A stretch of DNA of 64,000 bases from Pseudomonas sp. BN102 (GTDB lineage: Bacteria; Pseudomonadota; Gammaproteobacteria; Pseudomonadales; Pseudomonadaceae): assembly GCF_029871245.1 (NCBI RefSeq), contig NZ_SSON01000075.1, positions 262,943-326,942 on the forward strand, given 5' to 3'. The position numbers were made by a program, and so were the translations under genes. Every line of letters begins with the position of its first letter. Positions within the stretch are counted from its first letter, which is position 1. This document shows, in pieces, positions 55,504 through 64,000 of this stretch. The notes under the pieces are model-generated. The model saw only the letters and a program-made list of their open reading frames with translations, searched no databases and had not been told where the DNA came from.

Positions 55504-56760
55504 ATGAGTGAAACCCGGGTCCAGTCGTATCAGGATCAGGCTGGGGCGGAGTCCGTCGATTCGTCGGGGTTGGCGGTCCATCGGCTGAGCTTCCTGGAAG
55601 CCGTGGCCATGATCGTGGGCACCAATATCGGCGCCGGCGTGCTGTCCATGGCCTACGCCAGCCGCAAGGCCGGTTTCCTGCCATTGCTGCTGTGGCTGGC
55701 GGTGGCGGGGGTGTTCACCACCATCTCCATGCTCTACGTGTCGGAAACCGCGCTGCGCACCCGCACCCACAGCCAACTGAGCGGTCTCGCCCAACGCTAC
55801 GTGGGTTCATTCGGTGCCTGGGCGATCTTCCTGTCGGTGGCGGTGAACAGCATCGGCGCGCTGATCGCCTACATGAGCGGCAGCGGCAAGATCCTCAGCG
55901 CCTTCCTCGGCATCAGCCCGGCGCTGGGCAGCCTGCTGTTCTTCCTTCCGGCCGCGCTGGTGCTCTACCTTGGCCTCGGCGCCATCGGCAAGGGCGAGAA
56001 GTTCATCAGCATCGGCATGGTGAGCATGATCGTCCTGCTGGTGATCGCCACCCTGGTGAACGAGAACACCGATGTCGCGCGGTTGCTGGAAGGCGACTGG
56101 ATCTACATGGTGCCAGTGTTCAATATCGCGGTGTTCTGCTTCTCCGCGCAGTACATAGTCCCGGAGATGGCCCGTGGTTTCAGCCATGCGCCGGCGCAGC
56201 TGCCCAAGGCGGTGATCACCGGCATGCTGGTGACTTTCTGCCTGCTGGCCATAGTGCCGATGTCGGTGATCTCCCTCACCGGCCTGGAGAACCAGACGGA
56301 AGTCGCCACCCTGGCCTGGGGCCAGGCCCTGGGCCAGTGGGCCTTCTACACGGCCAACACCTTCGCCCTCTGCGCCATGCTGACCTCCTACTGGGGCCTC
56401 GGCGGCAGTTTCCTGACCAACATCTTCGACAAGTTCCACAAGCTCGGCCCGGAAAGCCAGCCGAAGACCCGCCTGCTGGTGCTCGGCATCGTTTGCGTGC
56501 CGCCCTTCGTGCTGGCCTACAGCGGCATGGTCGGCTTCGTCAACGCGCTGTACTTCGCCGGCGCCTTCAGCGGCGTGATCCTGTCCATCATGCCGATCCT
56601 CATGCTGCGCTCCGCCCGTCGCCACGGCGACCTGCAGCCAGCCTGGCAGTGTGGCTGGATCGCCCATCCGGCCATCCAGGCGGTCATCGTGGTGATCTAC
56701 CTGGCCAGTGCCGTCTACGCCATCTGCAGCGCGCTGAGCCTGCTGCCGTCAGGGTGGTGA
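55504..56760 (+). CDS. Aromatic amino acid transport family permease (TyrP/Mtr-like)
   Basis: A 418-residue inner-membrane permease of the HAAAP/AAAP group. The first helix contains FLEAVAMIVGTNIGAGVLSM, the glycine-rich signature of this superfamily, followed by about ten more hydrophobic helices. Candidate substrates are tryptophan, tyrosine or related amino acids; the sequence alone does not decide. I use ATG 55504 (MSETRVQSYQDQAG); the frame is open for 41 codons upstream, which lack family features. A terminator follows. Confidence 0.88.
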   Translation: MSETRVQSYQDQAGAESVDSSGLAVHRLSFLEAVAMIVGTNIGAGVLSMAYASRKAGFLPLLLWLAVAGVFTTISMLYVSETALRTRTHSQLSGLAQRYVGSFGAWAIFLSVAVNSIGALIAYMSGSGKILSAFLGISPALGSLLFFLPAALVLYLGLGAIGKGEKFISIGMVSMIVLLVIATLVNENTDVARLLEGDWIYMVPVFNIAVFCFSAQYIVPEMARGFSHAPAQLPKAVITGMLVTFCLLAIVPMSVISLTGLENQTEVATLAWGQALGQWAFYTANTFALCAMLTSYWGLGGSFLTNIFDKFHKLGPESQPKTRLLVLGIVCVPPFVLAYSGMVGFVNALYFAGAFSGVILSIMPILMLRSARRHGDLQPAWQCGWIAHPAIQAVIVVIYLASAVYAICSALSLLPSGW

Positions 56761-56775
56761 TGGCCTGAAGACGAG

Positions 56776-56801
56776 AAAGCCCGCTTGATGCGGGCTTTTT
56801 T
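56776..56801 (+). terminator. Intrinsic terminator after the permease gene
   Basis: AAAGCCCGC/GCGGGCTTT stem with loop TTGAT, continuing into a T-run; 16 bases after the permease stop. Confidence 0.88.
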
Positions 56802-56904
56802 CTGGATTGCTGGGGGCAAATGGACGCGGATCTCAGTGGGACGGATGAGTTGCCGGCGCGAGCCACGCCTTGATCTCTGGAGGAGGGGAAAGGGGCCGGG
56901 GCCT

Positions 56905-58428
<1,524 letters not shown>

Positions 58429-58444
58429 CTATCGGGCGACGCGA

Positions 58445-58462
58445 GGCACCTTCAGAGGTGCC
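58445..58462. other. Small hairpin in the mltF-purL divergent region
   Basis: GGCACC-TTCAGA-GGTGCC, a 6-bp dyad about 70 bases upstream of purL. A -10-like TAGAAT lies at 58482-58487, but no good -35 is seen at the right distance. It could be a regulator-binding dyad; the evidence is weak. Confidence 0.3.
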
Positions 58463-58531
58463 GGAAAGCGGCGCTTTGCGCTAGAATGCACGGCCTCCCA
58501 GCACACCCCTTCCCCAGAGGCTGTCCCGAAG

Positions 58532-61500
58532 ATGTTGATCCTGCGCGGTGCTCCCGCCCTTTCCGCTTTTCGCCACGGCAAACTGCTCGAGCAACTGACC
58601 CAGAAGGTCCCCGCTGTCAGCGGACTCTATGCCGAGTTCACCCACTTTGCCGAAGTGACTGGCGTGCTCGGAGGCGAGGAGGAGCAAGTCCTGGCCCGTC
58701 TGCTCAAGTACGGCCCCAGTGTGCCGGTGCAGGAGCCCAGCGGCCGGATGTTCCTGGTGGTGCCGCGCTTCGGCACCATCTCGCCCTGGTCGAGCAAGGC
58801 CACCGACATCGCCCGCAACTGCGGCCTGGCCAAGGTCGAGCGCCTCGAGCGCGGTATTGCCTACTACGTGGCCGGCGAGATCAGCGACGTCGACGCCCAG
58901 CTGATCGCCAGCAGCCTGCACGACCGCATGACCCAGCTGGTGCTGGCCGACATGGAAGAGGCCGCCGGCCTGTTCAGCCATGCCCAGCCCAAACCGCTGA
59001 CCGTGGTCGACATCCTCGGCGGCGGCCGTGCCGCGCTGGAAAAGGCCAACGTCGAGCTGGGCCTGGCGCTTGCCGAAGACGAGATCGACTACCTGGTGAA
59101 GAGCTTCGTCGAGATGGGGCGCAATCCCCATGACGTCGAGCTGATGATGTTCGCCCAGGCGAACTCCGAACACTGCCGCCACAAGATCTTCAACGCCAGC
59201 TGGGACATCGACGGCCAGGCGCAGGAGAAGAGCCTGTTCGGCATGATCAAGAACACCTACGAGATGCACCGCGAAGGCGTGCTGTCGGCCTACAAGGACA
59301 ACGCCTCGGTGATCGAGGGCTTCACCGCCGGCCGCTTCTTCCCGGACCCGGTGACCCGCCAGTACGGCGCCACCCAGGAGCCGGTGCACATCCTGATGAA
59401 GGTGGAGACCCACAACCACCCGACCGCCATCGCTCCCTTCCCCGGCGCCTCGACCGGCTCCGGCGGCGAGATCCGCGACGAAGGCGCTACCGGCCGCGGC
59501 GCCAAGCCCAAGGCCGGCCTGACCGGCTTCACCGTCTCCAACCTGCAGATCCCCGGTTTCGAGCAGCCCTGGGAGAAGCCCTACGGCAAGCCCGAGCGTA
59601 TCGTCACCCCGCTGGACATCATGATCGAAGGCCCGCTGGGCGGCGCCGCGTTCAACAACGAGTTCGGCCGTCCGGCCCTGACCGGCTACTTCCGAACCTT
59701 CGAGCAGGCTATCGACACCCCCCACGGTGAGGAAGTACGCGGCTACCACAAGCCGATCATGCTTGCCGGCGGCATGGGCAACATCCGCGCCGAACACGTT
59801 CAGAAGGGCGAAATCTCCATCGGCGCCAAGCTGATCGTCCTCGGCGGCCCGGCCATGCTCATCGGCCTGGGCGGCGGCGCGGCCTCCTCCATGGCCACCG
59901 GCGCCAGCTCCGCCGACCTGGACTTCGCCTCGGTGCAGCGCGACAACCCGGAAATGGAACGCCGTTGCCAGGAAGTGATCGACCGCTGCTGGCAGCTGGG
60001 CGCGGAAAACCCCATCAAGTTCATCCACGACGTCGGTGCCGGCGGTATCTCCAACGCCCTGCCCGAACTGATCAACGACGGTGGCCGCGGCGGCCGCTTC
60101 GAACTGCGCGCCGTGCCCAACGACGAGCCGGGCATGAGCCCGCTGGAAATCTGGTGCAACGAATCCCAGGAGCGCTACGTGCTCTCCGTGGACGCCGCCG
60201 ACTTCGAGCGCTTCAAGGCCATCTGCGAACGCGAGCGCTGCCCCTTCGCCGTGGTCGGCGAGGCCATCGAAGAACGTCACCTGACCGTGGCCGACAGCCA
60301 CTTCGGCAACAAACCGGTGGACATGCCGCTCGAAGTGCTGCTCGGCAAGCCGCCGCGCATGCACCGTTCGGTCAGCCGCGAGGCCGAGCTGGGCGATGAC
60401 TTCGCCGCCGCCGCGCTGGACATCGACGAAGCCGTCAGCCGCGTGCTGCGCCACCCGGCCGTGGCCAGCAAGAACTTCCTGATCACCATCGGCGACCGCA
60501 CCATCACCGGCCTGGTGGCCCGCGACCAGATGGTCGGCCCCTGGCAGGTGCCGGTGGCCGACTGCGCCGTGACCGCCACCAGCTTCGACGTCTACACCGG
60601 CGAAGCCATGGCCATGGGCGAACGCACCCCGCTGGCCCTGCTGAATGCCGCCGCCTCCGGGCGCATGGCCATCGGCGAGACCGTCACCAACCTGGCCGCG
60701 TCGAAGATCGAGAAGCTCTCCGACATCAAGCTCTCCGCCAACTGGATGGCCGCTGCCGGCCACCCGGGCGAGGACGCCCGCCTGTACGACACCGTCCGGG
60801 CCGTGGGCATGGAGCTGTGCCCGGCGCTGGGCATCACCATCCCGGTGGGCAAGGACTCCATGTCCATGAAGACCCGCTGGCAGGACGAGGGTGTGGACAA
60901 GTCCGTCACCTCGCCGCTGTCGCTGATCGTCACCGGCTTCGCGCCGGTCAGCGACATCCGCAAGACCCTGACCCCGCAACTGCGCCTGGACAAAGGCGAG
61001 ACCGACCTGATCCTGATCGACCTCGGCCGTGGTCAGAATCGCCTGGGCGGCTCGATCCTCGCCCAGGTCTACAGCAAGCTCGGCCAGCAGGTGCCTGACG
61101 TCGACGACGCCGAAGACCTCAAGGCCTACTTCGCCGTGATCCAGGGCCTGAACGCCGATGGCCACCTGCTGGCCTACCACGACCGTTCCGACGGTGGCCT
61201 GCTGGCCAGCGTCCTGGAAATGGCCTTCGCCGGCCACTGTGGCGTGGACCTCTACCTCGACGCCCTGGCCGACAGCCGCGACGGCGTGGCCGCCGTGCTC
61301 TTCAACGAAGAACTGGGTGCGGTCATCCAGGTCCGCCAGGACGCCACTCCGGAAGTGCTGGCACAATTCAGCGCTGCCGGCCTCGGCGACTGCGTGGCGG
61401 TGATCGGCCAGCCGGTCAACGGCGCCAATGTCGCCATCAGCTTCAACGGCGAGGCCGTGTTCGGCGGCGAGCGCCGCATGCTGCAGCGCCAGTGGTCGGA

Positions 61501-62428
61501 AACCAGCTACCAGATCCAGCGCCTGCGCGACAACGCCGACTGCGCCGATCAGGAATTCGATGGCCTGCTGGAAGAAGACAACCCCGGCCTGTCCGCCAAG
61601 CTGGCTTTCGACGTCAACCAGGATATCGCCGCGCCCTACATCAAGAAGGGTGTGCGTCCGCAGGTGGCGATCCTCCGCGAGCAGGGCGTCAACGGCCAGG
61701 TGGAAATGGCCGCCGCCTTCGACCGCGCCGGCTTCTCCGCCATCGACGTGCACATGAGCGACATCCTCGCCGGCCGCGTCAGCCTGGAGGCCTTCAAGGG
61801 CCTGGTGGCCTGCGGTGGCTTCTCCTATGGCGACGTGCTCGGCGCCGGTGAGGGCTGGGCCAAGTCGATCCTCTTCAACACCCGTGCCCGCGACGGCTTC
61901 CAGGCCTTCTTCGAGCGCAAGGACAGCTTCGCTCTCGGCGTGTGCAACGGTTGCCAGATGATGTCCAACCTGCACGAGCTGATCCCCGGCACCGAGTTCT
62001 GGCCGCACTTCGTACGTAACCGCTCGGAGCAGTTCGAAGCCCGCGTCGCCATGGTCCAGGTGCAGGAATCGGCCTCGATCTTCCTGCGCGGCATGGCCGG
62101 ATCGCGTATGCCCATCGCCATCGCCCACGGTGAAGGCCATGCCGAGTTCGAAAGCGAGGAAGCCCTGCTCGAAGCCGACCTGTCCGGCTGCGTGGCCATG
62201 CGCTTCGTCGACACCCACGGCAAGGTCACCGAGCGCTACCCGGCCAACCCCAACGGTTCGCCCCGTGGCATTACGGGCCTCACCAGCCGCGATGGTCGCG
62301 TGACCATCATGATGCCGCACCCGGAGCGGGTCTTCCGCGCCGTGCAGAACTCCTGGCGCCCGGACGAGTGGCAGGAAGACGCCGGCTGGATGCGTATGTT
62401 CCGCAACGCCCGCGTCTGGGTTGATTAA
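58532..62428 (+). CDS. purL: Phosphoribosylformylglycinamidine synthase (single-chain)
   Basis: PurL makes FGAM from FGAR, glutamine and ATP in purine synthesis. The 1298-residue protein is the large single-chain form of gammaproteobacteria: N-terminal PurS-like domain, two AIRS-type domain pairs ([56 protein letters not shown]) and a C-terminal class I glutaminase. The catalytic Cys is in [12 protein letters not shown], with His/Glu in [13 protein letters not shown] and [10 protein letters not shown]. Start ATG 58532 ([16 protein letters not shown]); the open frame extends upstream antisense to mltF. Confidence 0.98.
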   Translation: MLILRGAPALSAFRHGKLLEQLTQKVPAVSGLYAEFTHFAEVTGVLGGEEEQVLARLLKYGPSVPVQEPSGRMFLVVPRFGTISPWSSKATDIARNCGLAKVERLERGIAYYVAGEISDVDAQLIASSLHDRMTQLVLADMEEAAGLFSHAQPKPLTVVDILGGGRAALEKANVELGLALAEDEIDYLVKSFVEMGRNPHDVELMMFAQANSEHCRHKIFNASWDIDGQAQEKSLFGMIKNTYEMHREGVLSAYKDNASVIEGFTAGRFFPDPVTRQYGATQEPVHILMKVETHNHPTAIAPFPGASTGSGGEIRDEGATGRGAKPKAGLTGFTVSNLQIPGFEQPWEKPYGKPERIVTPLDIMIEGPLGGAAFNNEFGRPALTGYFRTFEQAIDTPHGEEVRGYHKPIMLAGGMGNIRAEHVQKGEISIGAKLIVLGGPAMLIGLGGGAASSMATGASSADLDFASVQRDNPEMERRCQEVIDRCWQLGAENPIKFIHDVGAGGISNALPELINDGGRGGRFELRAVPNDEPGMSPLEIWCNESQERYVLSVDAADFERFKAICERERCPFAVVGEAIEERHLTVADSHFGNKPVDMPLEVLLGKPPRMHRSVSREAELGDDFAAAALDIDEAVSRVLRHPAVASKNFLITIGDRTITGLVARDQMVGPWQVPVADCAVTATSFDVYTGEAMAMGERTPLALLNAAASGRMAIGETVTNLAASKIEKLSDIKLSANWMAAAGHPGEDARLYDTVRAVGMELCPALGITIPVGKDSMSMKTRWQDEGVDKSVTSPLSLIVTGFAPVSDIRKTLTPQLRLDKGETDLILIDLGRGQNRLGGSILAQVYSKLGQQVPDVDDAEDLKAYFAVIQGLNADGHLLAYHDRSDGGLLASVLEMAFAGHCGVDLYLDALADSRDGVAAVLFNEELGAVIQVRQDATPEVLAQFSAAGLGDCVAVIGQPVNGANVAISFNGEAVFGGERRMLQRQWSETSYQIQRLRDNADCADQEFDGLLEEDNPGLSAKLAFDVNQDIAAPYIKKGVRPQVAILREQGVNGQVEMAAAFDRAGFSAIDVHMSDILAGRVSLEAFKGLVACGGFSYGDVLGAGEGWAKSILFNTRARDGFQAFFERKDSFALGVCNGCQMMSNLHELIPGTEFWPHFVRNRSEQFEARVAMVQVQESASIFLRGMAGSRMPIAIAHGEGHAEFESEEALLEADLSGCVAMRFVDTHGKVTERYPANPNGSPRGITGLTSRDGRVTIMMPHPERVFRAVQNSWRPDEWQEDAGWMRMFRNARVWVD

Positions 62429-62432
62429 AAGG

Positions 62433-62582
62433 CCGAAGGCCATCTGATGACCCTCTCCCTTTGGGAGAGGGTGCCCGAAGGGCGGGAGAGGGCCTTCCAT
62501 CCGGCTCCGACTTCCCACGCCGAAGGCCATCTGATGACCCTCTCCACTAGGGGAGAGGGTGCCCGCAGGGCGGGAGAGGGCC
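62433..62582. repeat. Two direct copies of a ~62-base palindromic repeat
   Basis: Copy 1 (62433-62494) and copy 2 (62520-62582) both run CCGAAGGCCATCTGATGACC, then CTCTCC, a short variable centre, GGAGAGGGTGCCCG and AGGGCGGGAGAGGGC. Each has an internal CCCTCTCC/GGAGAGGG dyad. A third partial copy of the GGCGGGAGAGGGC end forms part of the following terminator. Dispersed CCCTCTCC...GGAGAGGG repeats are common in proteobacterial intergenic regions. Confidence 0.85.
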
Positions 62583-62612
62583 GTTTTTTGGCCCGCTCAG
62601 ACATCGACAGCG

Positions 62613-62650
62613 AAAGGCGGGAGAGGGCAACCTTCTCCCGCCTTTTCGTT
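62613..62650 (+). terminator. Intrinsic terminator of purL
   Basis: A 12-bp stem AAAGGCGGGAGA/TCTCCCGCCTTT with a 9-base loop, followed by T and CGTTT. It lies about 185 bases past the stop, after the repeats, and just ahead of the CDGSH gene. Confidence 0.8.
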
Positions 62651-62664
62651 TCCGAGCCCTGCCC

Positions 62665-62925
62665 ATGCCGGACCCATTGCTTCCCGAAGTCCGCCTGCTC
62701 CAGCCCGGCGACCGCTGCCTGCTCTGCCGCTGCGGCCGTTCCGCGCAATTGCCCGATTGCCCCGCCGGCTGCGCCGAAGGCGTGCACCTGACCGCCCGAC
62801 GCGAGCAGCGCCTGTTGCTCTGCCGCTGTGGCCAGTCCGGTCGGCTGCCCTGGTGCGATGGCAGCCACAGCCCGCCTACCCCTGGCCTGGGCCAGCGCTG
62901 GCGGCGTTTCTGGAAAGGTGAGTAG
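62665..62925 (+). CDS. Tandem CDGSH-type iron-sulfur protein, first motif altered
   Basis: An 86-residue protein with two CDGSH-like units 32 residues apart. The second is canonical: Cys53, Cys55, Cys64 and His68 in CRCGQSGRLPWCDGSH, the three-Cys one-His ligand set of a [2Fe-2S] cluster. The first keeps the same spacing (Cys21, Cys23, Cys32) but has Cys36 in place of the His and PAGC in place of DGSH. It ends in a basic tail (GQRWRRFWKGE). The role is unknown; bacterial CDGSH proteins are linked to iron or redox homeostasis. ATG 62665 follows the purL terminator. Confidence 0.83.
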   Translation: MPDPLLPEVRLLQPGDRCLLCRCGRSAQLPDCPAGCAEGVHLTARREQRLLLCRCGQSGRLPWCDGSHSPPTPGLGQRWRRFWKGE

Positions 62926-63097
62926 GGCGTCGCACTTATCGCCACGTGCACTAGGTGAGCGCAGAACGCTTTTTCTCGGCATGGGTCCAACTCGCGGTAT
63001 GTGAACGACGCCTCGGCAATGAGTGAAATCAAAGTGCCACTATTGGTGGCATCGTTACCGGGCATGATCCAGCCATCCGACTCATGCGGAGAACCTG

Positions 63098-63124
63098 ATG
63101 TACAAGCTGTGTTTCTACGCTTAG
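63098..63124 (+). pseudogene. 5' remnant of a NIF3/YqfO-like gene, cut after eight codons
   Basis: GGAGA (63088-63092) precedes ATG 63098, which encodes MYKLCFYA and then stops (TAG 63122-63124). MYKLCF(F/Y)VP is, as I recall, the start of a ~100-residue NIF3/YqfO-like protein that is encoded next to purL in Pseudomonas. The match ends at the Tyr codon, and what follows is AT-richer and unlike the gene. I infer that an integrated element replaced the rest of the frame. The protein identity rests on seven residues plus context, so the call is tentative. Confidence 0.5.
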
Positions 63125-63196
63125 ATACATAAAGCCTTGTAAATCAATGGTTTGAAGCCTGTCGGGGTTTGCGATTCTACCCAGTTTTTCTACCCA
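63113..63196. repeat. Short direct repeats at the putative element boundary
   Basis: TTCTAC occurs at 63113-63118 (inside the gene remnant). TTCTACCCA occurs twice, at 63175-63183 and 63188-63196, 13 bases apart. This pattern resembles core and arm-type sites of a tyrosine-recombinase attachment site. The stretch 63125-63232 holds no gene that I can support. Confidence 0.4.
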
Positions 63197-63232
63197 ATCG
63201 AGACACCTGATACCCCGAATGCGAGGCATGAA

Positions 63233-63254
63233 AAAGCCCGCACTACGGCGGGCT
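63233..63254 (-). terminator. Leftward intrinsic terminator
   Basis: AAGCCCGC (63233-63240) pairs with GCGGGCTT (63247-63254). On the minus strand it runs into TTTTTCATG, so it ends leftward transcription from the small gene at 63318-63551. Confidence 0.8.
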
Positions 63255-63317
63255 TCGGGTGGAAGGGGGGTGTCCAACAGCGCTGGTATTCACCTGGGGC
63301 TAGCAATGTAGGGACTC

Positions 63318-63551
63318 TCAACCGAGTTTACGGCTCTCCAAAGCAGAGAACGTATCGCGACACTTCTGCTCAAACTCTGCCTGTGCTTCCTCAGCATCCT
63401 TCTTGGCATCCAGCCAAGGCTGGTAAACAGATGCATGGGGCCATCGGACCTCCTCAAGTATCTTGTTGAGTTTGACTCGCTCCTCCTGACAGATATCAGA
63501 AAGTTCATCAGCGCGATTACGGAGAGTTTCGAGAGTTACAGATGCGGCCAT
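63318..63551 (-). CDS. Small hypothetical protein in the AT-richer tail
   Basis: A 77-residue protein starting MAASVTLETLRNRADELSDI, without signal peptide or membrane helix. It is rich in Glu, Lys, Ala and Arg and mostly predicted helical, perhaps a short coiled coil (EVRWPHASVY in the middle breaks it). I do not recognise it. The Shine-Dalgarno sequence is weak. A leftward terminator 64 bases past the stop supports real transcription. Base composition is lower in GC than the housekeeping genes, so it likely belongs to the integrated element. Confidence 0.55.
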   Translation of the reverse strand: MAASVTLETLRNRADELSDICQEERVKLNKILEEVRWPHASVYQPWLDAKKDAEEAQAEFEQKCRDTFSALESRKLG

Positions 63552-63965
63552 AGAAGTTCACCATGAAGTTGTGGAGTTGCATGGTTGTTAATACTCCTGC
63601 TGCGGCGAGCGAACAAGCCTTTCGGTGTAAAGGAAATTTTCCACAAGGAAGATAGGGGCAATTACGGAGAACTTCCGTAGTTGGCAACTAGAGTATCAGA
63701 GGGGGGGTGCAGAGCAGGCCCCCAACCTTGGGGAGCAACTTCTAGCGGGAGAACTCCGAAAATTTTCTAAAACGGGAGTTGGGGCACTCGGCTAACTGCG
63801 GGAAATCACGCAGTAGGAGTATCGGCGGGGGATGACTCAGATTTGAGTCATGGAAAAACCGACTCAGTGTGGCTCAGGTCTTGATCTAGTCTCCGGCTGC
63901 CCCAGGGGCCTGCAAAGGTCCGTTTTGAATATCGACAGGCATGAAAAAGGCCACAGAAGTGTGGC
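63552..63965. other. AT-richer non-coding region with several dyads
   Basis: About 410 bases without a supportable gene. It contains several small inverted repeats: TACGGA/TCCGTA (63663-63679), AACTCC/GGAGTT (63752-63780) and ATGACTCA/TGAGTCAT (63832-63851). Runs of A/T (AAAATTTTCTAAAA) are unlike the rest of the window. It reads like a regulatory region of a mobile element, upstream of the leftward small gene. Confidence 0.5.
63832..63851. promoter_or_regulatory. Operator-like perfect palindrome
   Basis: ATGACTCA-GATT-TGAGTCAT has perfect 8-base arms. Further half-site-like GACTCA and GGCTCA follow within about 30 bases. This fits a dimeric repressor operator, as in prophage control regions, but no repressor gene is in view. 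Confidence 0.4.
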
Positions 63966-63967
63966 CT
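63948..63967 (-). terminator. Leftward intrinsic terminator near the window edge
   Basis: AGGCCACA-GAAG-TGTGGCCT forms an 8-bp stem with a 4-base loop; on the minus strand it is followed by TTTTTCAT. It should terminate a leftward gene that enters from beyond base 64000. Confidence 0.75.
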
Positions 63968-64000
63968 ATGTGTTGGTGCTGGGGATGTACTGACTTCTGA
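63966..64000 (-). CDS. Possible C-terminal end of a leftward gene
   Basis: On the minus strand one frame from the window edge reads SQYIPSTNT and then TAG (63966-63968), directly at the terminator stem. Only about ten codons are visible, so this is no more than a suggestion based on the terminator position. Confidence 0.25.
   Translation of the reverse strand, partial: RSQYIPSTNT

Noticed and set aside
58481-62530. A 1349-codon open frame antisense to purL
   Set aside because: Its residues (runs of Val/Ala/Gly/His/Asp) are the usual reverse-strand shadow of high-GC codons, and purL on the other strand is a clear full-length enzyme.
62433-62650. Could be a CRISPR array
   Set aside because: Only two and a half copies, each internally palindromic, with one short spacer and no cas genes.
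63152-63469. A 105-codon forward frame in the AT-richer tail
   Set aside because: It overlaps the better-supported leftward gene and its terminator and has no ribosome-binding site or family-like sequence.

Overview
This 64 kb window is a high-GC chromosomal segment of a Pseudomonas (gammaproteobacterium). The species cannot be fixed from the sequence alone. Nearly every gene is a clear Pseudomonas-type ortholog. From memory, the order valS-holC-pepA / lptFG / queA-tgt-yajC-secDF / suhB / trmJ-cysE / iscRSUA-hscBA-fdx-iscX / ndk-rlmN-pilF-rodZ-ispG-hisS-yfgM-bamB-der / leuA / xseA / guaBA / multicopper oxidase / tadA / mltF / purL follows the P. aeruginosa PAO1 block around PA3834-PA3763, with some PAO1 genes absent. 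REP-like inverted repeats (GTAGGAGCGAG...CTCGCTCCTAC) at several intergenic sites also fit Pseudomonas.

Layout. 1-6.9 kb: 3' part of sbcC, then leftward rlmF, a TVP38/DedA-type membrane protein, an SLC13 permease and a small winged-helix protein. 7-12.4 kb: leftward pepA-holC-hypothetical-valS. 12.5-14.8 kb: rightward lptF-lptG (LPS export permeases). 15-16.3 kb: leftward RDD membrane protein, cold-shock protein and tRNA-Leu(CAA). 16.3-21.8 kb: rightward queA-tgt (queuosine) and yajC-secD-secF (Sec accessory complex). 21.9-25.1 kb: a glycine-zipper protein, leftward suhB, then trmJ-cysE. 25.2-30.8 kb: the complete isc iron-sulfur operon behind a promoter that overlaps two IscR-like sites. 30.9-40.2 kb: ndk to der, covering nucleotides, rRNA modification, type IV pili, isoprenoids, tRNA charging and outer-membrane assembly. 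40.4-49 kb: an aminotransferase/omega-amidase pair, an HxlR regulator, leuA with a candidate leader peptide, a YbdG-type mechanosensitive channel, an M23 peptidase, xseA and a zinc-ribbon protein. 49-62.4 kb: guaB-guaA, a divergent pair of Tat-exported oxidoreductases, tadA, an aromatic amino acid transporter, mltF and purL.

The last ~1 kb differs: it is AT-richer, almost gene-free and carries short palindromes and leftward terminators. At 63098 an eight-codon remnant reads like the start of a NIF3/YqfO-type protein and then runs into a stop. I read this as the left boundary of an integrated element (prophage or island) that interrupted this gene. This is the most interesting point in an otherwise housekeeping window. 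No CRISPR array, complete insertion sequence, RAYT transposase or obvious defence system is visible.
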